NCBI GenBank assembly: GCA_002293005.1
Contig: DBCJ01000015.1
Location: 1-16,601 of the forward strand
Reading direction: 5' to 3'
Source: Ignavibacteria bacterium UBA961
Lineage (GTDB): Bacteria > Bacteroidota > Ignavibacteria > Kapaibacteriales > UBA961
DNA: 16,601 nucleotides
Position numbers and translations under genes: made by a program. Numbering within the stretch: position 1 is the first letter of the stretch; every line of letters begins with the position of its first letter. Below are positions 13,933 to 16,601 of this stretch, one piece after another. Under the pieces are notes generated by a model that was not told the DNA's origin, searched no databases, and was given only the letters and a program-made list of their open reading frames with translations.

Positions 13933-15624
13933 TTAGCGTTCTCTGAAACGCACTCTTTCGAGCGAAATCGTTCCAAAGACTCCCGGGCGGAGACCGATAA
14001 CGGAAGTTTGTGCTAATCGATAGTTAACTGTATAATATAAAAACACCCAAGGAGCTTGCTCAATAATGATGCGCTCCATTTCATTGTATGCATTGAATCT
14101 TTGTTCAGGTTTAATTCCCGGCCAAAGAGCCAATTCATAGAGGGAATCAACACTTCGATGTGAAAATCTTGTGTCATTCAGGCCTTTGGGTGAGGCCATT
14201 TTCGAATAAAAAAGTGCGAGTACATTCTCCGGATCGGGATAATCCGCAATCCAATTCCCACGCCAGAAACCAAGTTTCCCTGAATGCATCATTGATGAAT
14301 GTTCGGGAAAATTGACCTGTCTCAAAGCGACTTTGATGCCGAACTTGAGCCATTGTTGTTGCAATGCCTCAACCACTTGCACTGTGGTCGCATTATTTCC
14401 GGATTGAAGTGTTATCTCAGGCAAACCTTGTCCGCCGGGATAACCTGCTTCCATCAATAATGCTTTTGCTTTGACAGGGTCATATGCATATCCTTTGACT
14501 TCATTCGAAAAGCCGGGCATTGTCGGGGATAAAGGGCCATGCTCTGCAGGAATCCCTTTTCCTTTCAAGACATATTTGCAAAGCGCCTTGCGATCAATCG
14601 CATAATTCAGTGCTTGTCTGATTGCTTTTGATTTCCACAATGGCAAGCGAGATGTTTCGGCATTTGCCGATTCGTCAAGCATAATTCCACAAAAAACTAT
14701 GTCCTGTGCCTCTTCTCTATGAAGCGTGTGACTTGCATATGATTCAGTGAGCTTGTCATTCTCAAGAACCTTCGGCAGAAAAATTGGATCTATGGAGAGA
14801 ATCATATCGAGATTCCCATTATCATATTCCAAAAATTCTGTTTTTGTGTCCTTGATGAATTGTACAATGACAGTATCCAAATAGGGTAATCTCTGTCCGG
14901 ATTCGTCAAACTCATAATACAATGGATTGCGTTTGAGCTCAATGAATCTGTCCTGCTCCCATCTATGAAATGCAAATGGGCCGGTTCCTATTGGGTGATT
15001 TCCAAATGATGTGCCATACAATTGAATCGCTTCTTTCGGAACGATTCTGCAATATGGCATTGTCAATAAGGAAAGCAATGGTGCAAAAGGCTTGTTTAAA
15101 ACCAGTGACACCGTGCTATCATCAATAACTCTTATCCCTTCAATATGCCGATTGCCCTCTCCAAGCTTGGTGGACTCATGAAATTCTTCAGCACCGGAAA
15201 ATCGGTCTCGAAAAATCCAAAAACCCGTGGTCTTTGTTCGGGCATCGCAAATCCGCTCAAAACTGAATTTCACATCTTCTGCCTTGAATTTCCTCGTGAA
15301 TGAGGGAGCTTTAAAGCATGAGTCTTTGTGAAATGAAATATCCGTACGAAGCGAGAATGTCCAAATCAAACCTGTTTCATCAACAGTCCAAGACTTTGCA
15401 AGTCCAGGAATAATCGCTCCATTGGAATCCAATTTCACCAAAGTCTCAAAGATATGACCTCCAATATGAATCGGTCCGGATATTCCGGCCATTGCGGGGT
15501 CAAGAGTTGTTAAACCCTGTGGTTCATTATAGGTGAATGTCGCATCTTTTTTAGTGACTGCATCTCCGCAAGAAGCGAATGATACAGTGCCTAGTATGAT
15601 GCAAATCTGTATTCCTATTTTCAA
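13933..15624 (-). CDS. Peptide/oligopeptide ABC transporter substrate-binding lipoprotein (family 5)
   Basis: A solute-binding protein of the DppA/OppA class (SBP_bac_5), which captures peptides, nickel chelates or similar ligands outside the inner membrane and passes them to an ABC permease. From the preferred start it is 563 residues with a lipoprotein signal: MKIGIQICIILGTVSFASC, lipidation at C19. Family landmarks include LDPAMAGISG, IFETLVKL, GLAKSWTVDETGLIWTFSLR, FKAEDVKFSFER, IGTGPFAFHRWEQD, KAIRQALNYAIDRKAL and ADYPDPENVLALFY. No permease or ATPase genes are adjacent, so it is an orphan component here. Start: ATGs at 15744 and 15741 are in frame but place about 40 residues before the hydrophobic core, which suits a signal peptide badly; the TTG at 15624 gives a textbook lipobox but has a weak ribosome site. 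The start is uncertain and the family is not. Confidence 0.88.
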   Translation of the reverse strand: MKIGIQICIILGTVSFASCGDAVTKKDATFTYNEPQGLTTLDPAMAGISGPIHIGGHIFETLVKLDSNGAIIPGLAKSWTVDETGLIWTFSLRTDISFHKDSCFKAPSFTRKFKAEDVKFSFERICDARTKTTGFWIFRDRFSGAEEFHESTKLGEGNRHIEGIRVIDDSTVSLVLNKPFAPLLSLLTMPYCRIVPKEAIQLYGTSFGNHPIGTGPFAFHRWEQDRFIELKRNPLYYEFDESGQRLPYLDTVIVQFIKDTKTEFLEYDNGNLDMILSIDPIFLPKVLENDKLTESYASHTLHREEAQDIVFCGIMLDESANAETSRLPLWKSKAIRQALNYAIDRKALCKYVLKGKGIPAEHGPLSPTMPGFSNEVKGYAYDPVKAKALLMEAGYPGGQGLPEITLQSGNNATTVQVVEALQQQWLKFGIKVALRQVNFPEHSSMMHSGKLGFWRGNWIADYPDPENVLALFYSKMASPKGLNDTRFSHRSVDSLYELALWPGIKPEQRFNAYNEMERIIIEQAPWVFLYYTVNYRLAQTSVIGLRPGVFGTISLERVRFRER

Positions 15625-15924
15625 AGAACTATCTGCTTCATGGAAGAAGCAGTCTTTCAGTTTACGAAGAAAGTATGTAAACCAAGAGTCTGCAATTAAA
15701 GATTTTTTTATCACATAGCCAAGTAAATCAAGAACTTGCATCATTTTGAAGGGTAAATTGAGTGTAAATGAACAAAGTGGTATCAATCGTTACAACTCGT
15801 TCGCTTTCAATTATTTATGAAAAAATACCGCAAAATCGTTTATGGCGATTTTTGCGATTAAACTTTTTTCGAAGTGTGGAAAAAAACTGACATATCGGGT
15901 ATCGGAAAGGCATATTTTTGCCAA
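15625..15924. promoter_or_regulatory. Divergent region upstream of the binding protein and the membrane protein genes
   Basis: About 300 bases lie between the preferred starts. On the minus strand the binding-protein frame stays open to 15786, so part of this may be coding if an upstream start is used. The core (15745-15924) is AT-rich and holds AATCGTTA (15785-15792), AATCGTTTA (15834-15842) and an inverted repeat, CGCAAAATCG with CGATTTTTGCG (15829-15856), around a seven-base spacer with one bulged base. Both genes should be driven from here. A GTG at 15874 could extend the plus-strand gene. I could not place core promoter elements. Confidence 0.4.
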
Positions 15925-16470
15925 ATGAAGATGTCATCATTACAAAAATCACTCTTTGCGAGTTTCTTGTTTTTCGTCACACTCTGGTTTGGCGGTGGTC
16001 TGATTCGCACAGCCATTGGCTTTGATGTATTCCTACCCGGAACTTTGGACATCAAGCCATTCTTAAATCAAGAACAAATTAACTATTCTCTTCGATTGAT
16101 GGGAATCACAGCGTATTATACCATCGCGGGATATGTTCTTGGTTTTTTGAGTGCCTTGATTCTCATGTTTACGCTTAAAGGGAATATTAAGAAGAGAGGC
16201 TGGCTATTTATGGGCGCAAGTTTGTTTTTCTTATTTGCACCGTATGAATTCTATCTTGTTTGGCTTGATCTGCAATTGATTAATCGTGTCAATGCGATTG
16301 ATTTTGTAAATTTGTTGAAGGACGATGGTTTACTGATACTGTTCAAACAGCGCTTCCATCCATGGATGACGGCAATTAGTTTCCTCTCCTTACTCTCCTA
16401 TATCACCGCTCTTCTCTTTTTGGCGTGGCAGCCGCTGAAAGCTCATGAGAAAGTGGAACATGTACAATGA
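15925..16470 (+). CDS. Four-helix integral membrane protein of unknown function
   Basis: I do not recognise the family. From the ATG at 15925 the protein has 182 residues and four likely membrane helices: about 8-26 (FASFLFFVTLWFGGGLI), about 60-80 (YTIAGYVLGFLSALILMF), about 90-112 (WLFMGASLFFLFAPYEFYLV) and about 150-172 (MTAISFLSLLSYITALLFLAW). A loop between helices 1 and 2 is moderately polar (DVFLPGTLDIKPFLNQEQINY). The C-terminal tail is short and charged. A second ATG at 15931 and a GTG at 15874 are other possible starts; none has a close Shine-Dalgarno site. It is divergent from the binding-lipoprotein gene and is followed after 17 bases by another plus-strand frame, so it is probably the first gene of an operon continuing past the edge. 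Confidence 0.75.
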   Translation: MKMSSLQKSLFASFLFFVTLWFGGGLIRTAIGFDVFLPGTLDIKPFLNQEQINYSLRLMGITAYYTIAGYVLGFLSALILMFTLKGNIKKRGWLFMGASLFFLFAPYEFYLVWLDLQLINRVNAIDFVNLLKDDGLLILFKQRFHPWMTAISFLSLLSYITALLFLAWQPLKAHEKVEHVQ

Positions 16471-16487
16471 TTTTTCATTGAAAAACC

Positions 16488-16601
16488 GTGAAACTACAAA
16501 GCATATTAGATGACATGCTCACATTGGCGCATGATCTGAATTACTCTGTTCGCAGAGAAAAGGGAAATTTCCGTGGTGGGGATTGTCGTGTCAATGATGA
16601 T
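16488..16601 (+). CDS. Small hypothetical protein, N-terminal part, cut by window edge
   Basis: A frame opening with GTG at 16488 stays open to the right edge and gives 38 residues. It begins as an amphipathic helix (LQSILDDMLTLAHDLNY) followed by SVRREKGNFRGGDCRVNDD, which has the look of a helix leading into a beta hairpin. I recall short Bacteroidota proteins of about 90-100 residues with a similar opening (a helix, then YxVRxEKGxFxGG), but I cannot name a family or function. An in-frame TGA at 16479-16481 limits the start to this GTG or the ATG ten codons later. It lies 17 bases after the membrane-protein gene. Confidence 0.6.
   Translation, partial: MKLQSILDDMLTLAHDLNYSVRREKGNFRGGDCRVNDD

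Noticed and set aside
13818..13976. N-terminal extension of the NlpC/P60 protein to 13976
   Set aside because: It would overlap the end of the binding-lipoprotein gene and precede a clear signal peptide; the ATG at 13817 has a well-placed GAGG.

Overview
The window reads as a chromosomal stretch from a member of the Bacteroidota/Chlorobiota superphylum, with a Kapabacteria- or Ignavibacteria-like lineage the best guess. Four things point there: a PorX-type response regulator (the type IX secretion regulator of Bacteroidota), a cbb3 oxidase whose subunits I and II are one polypeptide, several small outer-membrane barrel proteins ending in aromatic-rich strands, and a modest GC content (near 40% by eye). 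This placement is inference from gene content; no rRNA is present. Apart from the imperfect duplication noted below, I saw no insertion sequence, phage, CRISPR array or other clear sign of recent transfer.

Layout. The left edge carries the N-terminal 296 residues of porX (minus strand). To its right is a tight minus-strand operon read right to left: rlmN (23S rRNA/tRNA methyltransferase), an exported barrel-like protein of unknown function, and dxr/ispC (isoprenoid synthesis), joined by 4-base stop/start overlaps. Next comes a large OmpA-family protein with a beta-barrel and two OmpA-like domains. Its strong terminator ends only 16 bases before the rlmN start. Then comes ccoNO, a fused cbb3 oxidase subunit I/II without ccoP, ccoQ or assembly genes beside it. 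Upstream of it lie tag (3-methyladenine glycosylase), a CAT-anticodon tRNA (probably Ile2), another outer-membrane barrel protein, and a crotonase-family enoyl-CoA hydratase with its own terminator.

The right third is an envelope region. A plus-strand phosphodiester glycosidase (NAGPA family) converges on a minus-strand NlpC/P60 peptidase across a 16-bp bidirectional terminator. Both exported proteins carry a strongly basic low-complexity stretch just after the signal peptide and an acidic stretch further in. Upstream of the peptidase gene is a family 5 peptide-binding lipoprotein with no permease genes nearby. Divergent from it, on the plus strand, are a four-helix membrane protein of unknown function and the first 38 codons of a small unidentified protein cut by the right edge.

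How they fit together. Most genes are housekeeping (isoprenoids, rRNA modification, repair, respiration, acyl-CoA metabolism) or envelope genes. The most unusual points are the paired polybasic envelope enzymes beside an orphan peptide-binding lipoprotein, the terminator pressed against the rlmN start, the isolated ccoNO, the doubled OmpA domain, and a 9-base motif repeated in two promoter-like intergenic regions. I did not find a clearly new multi-gene system.
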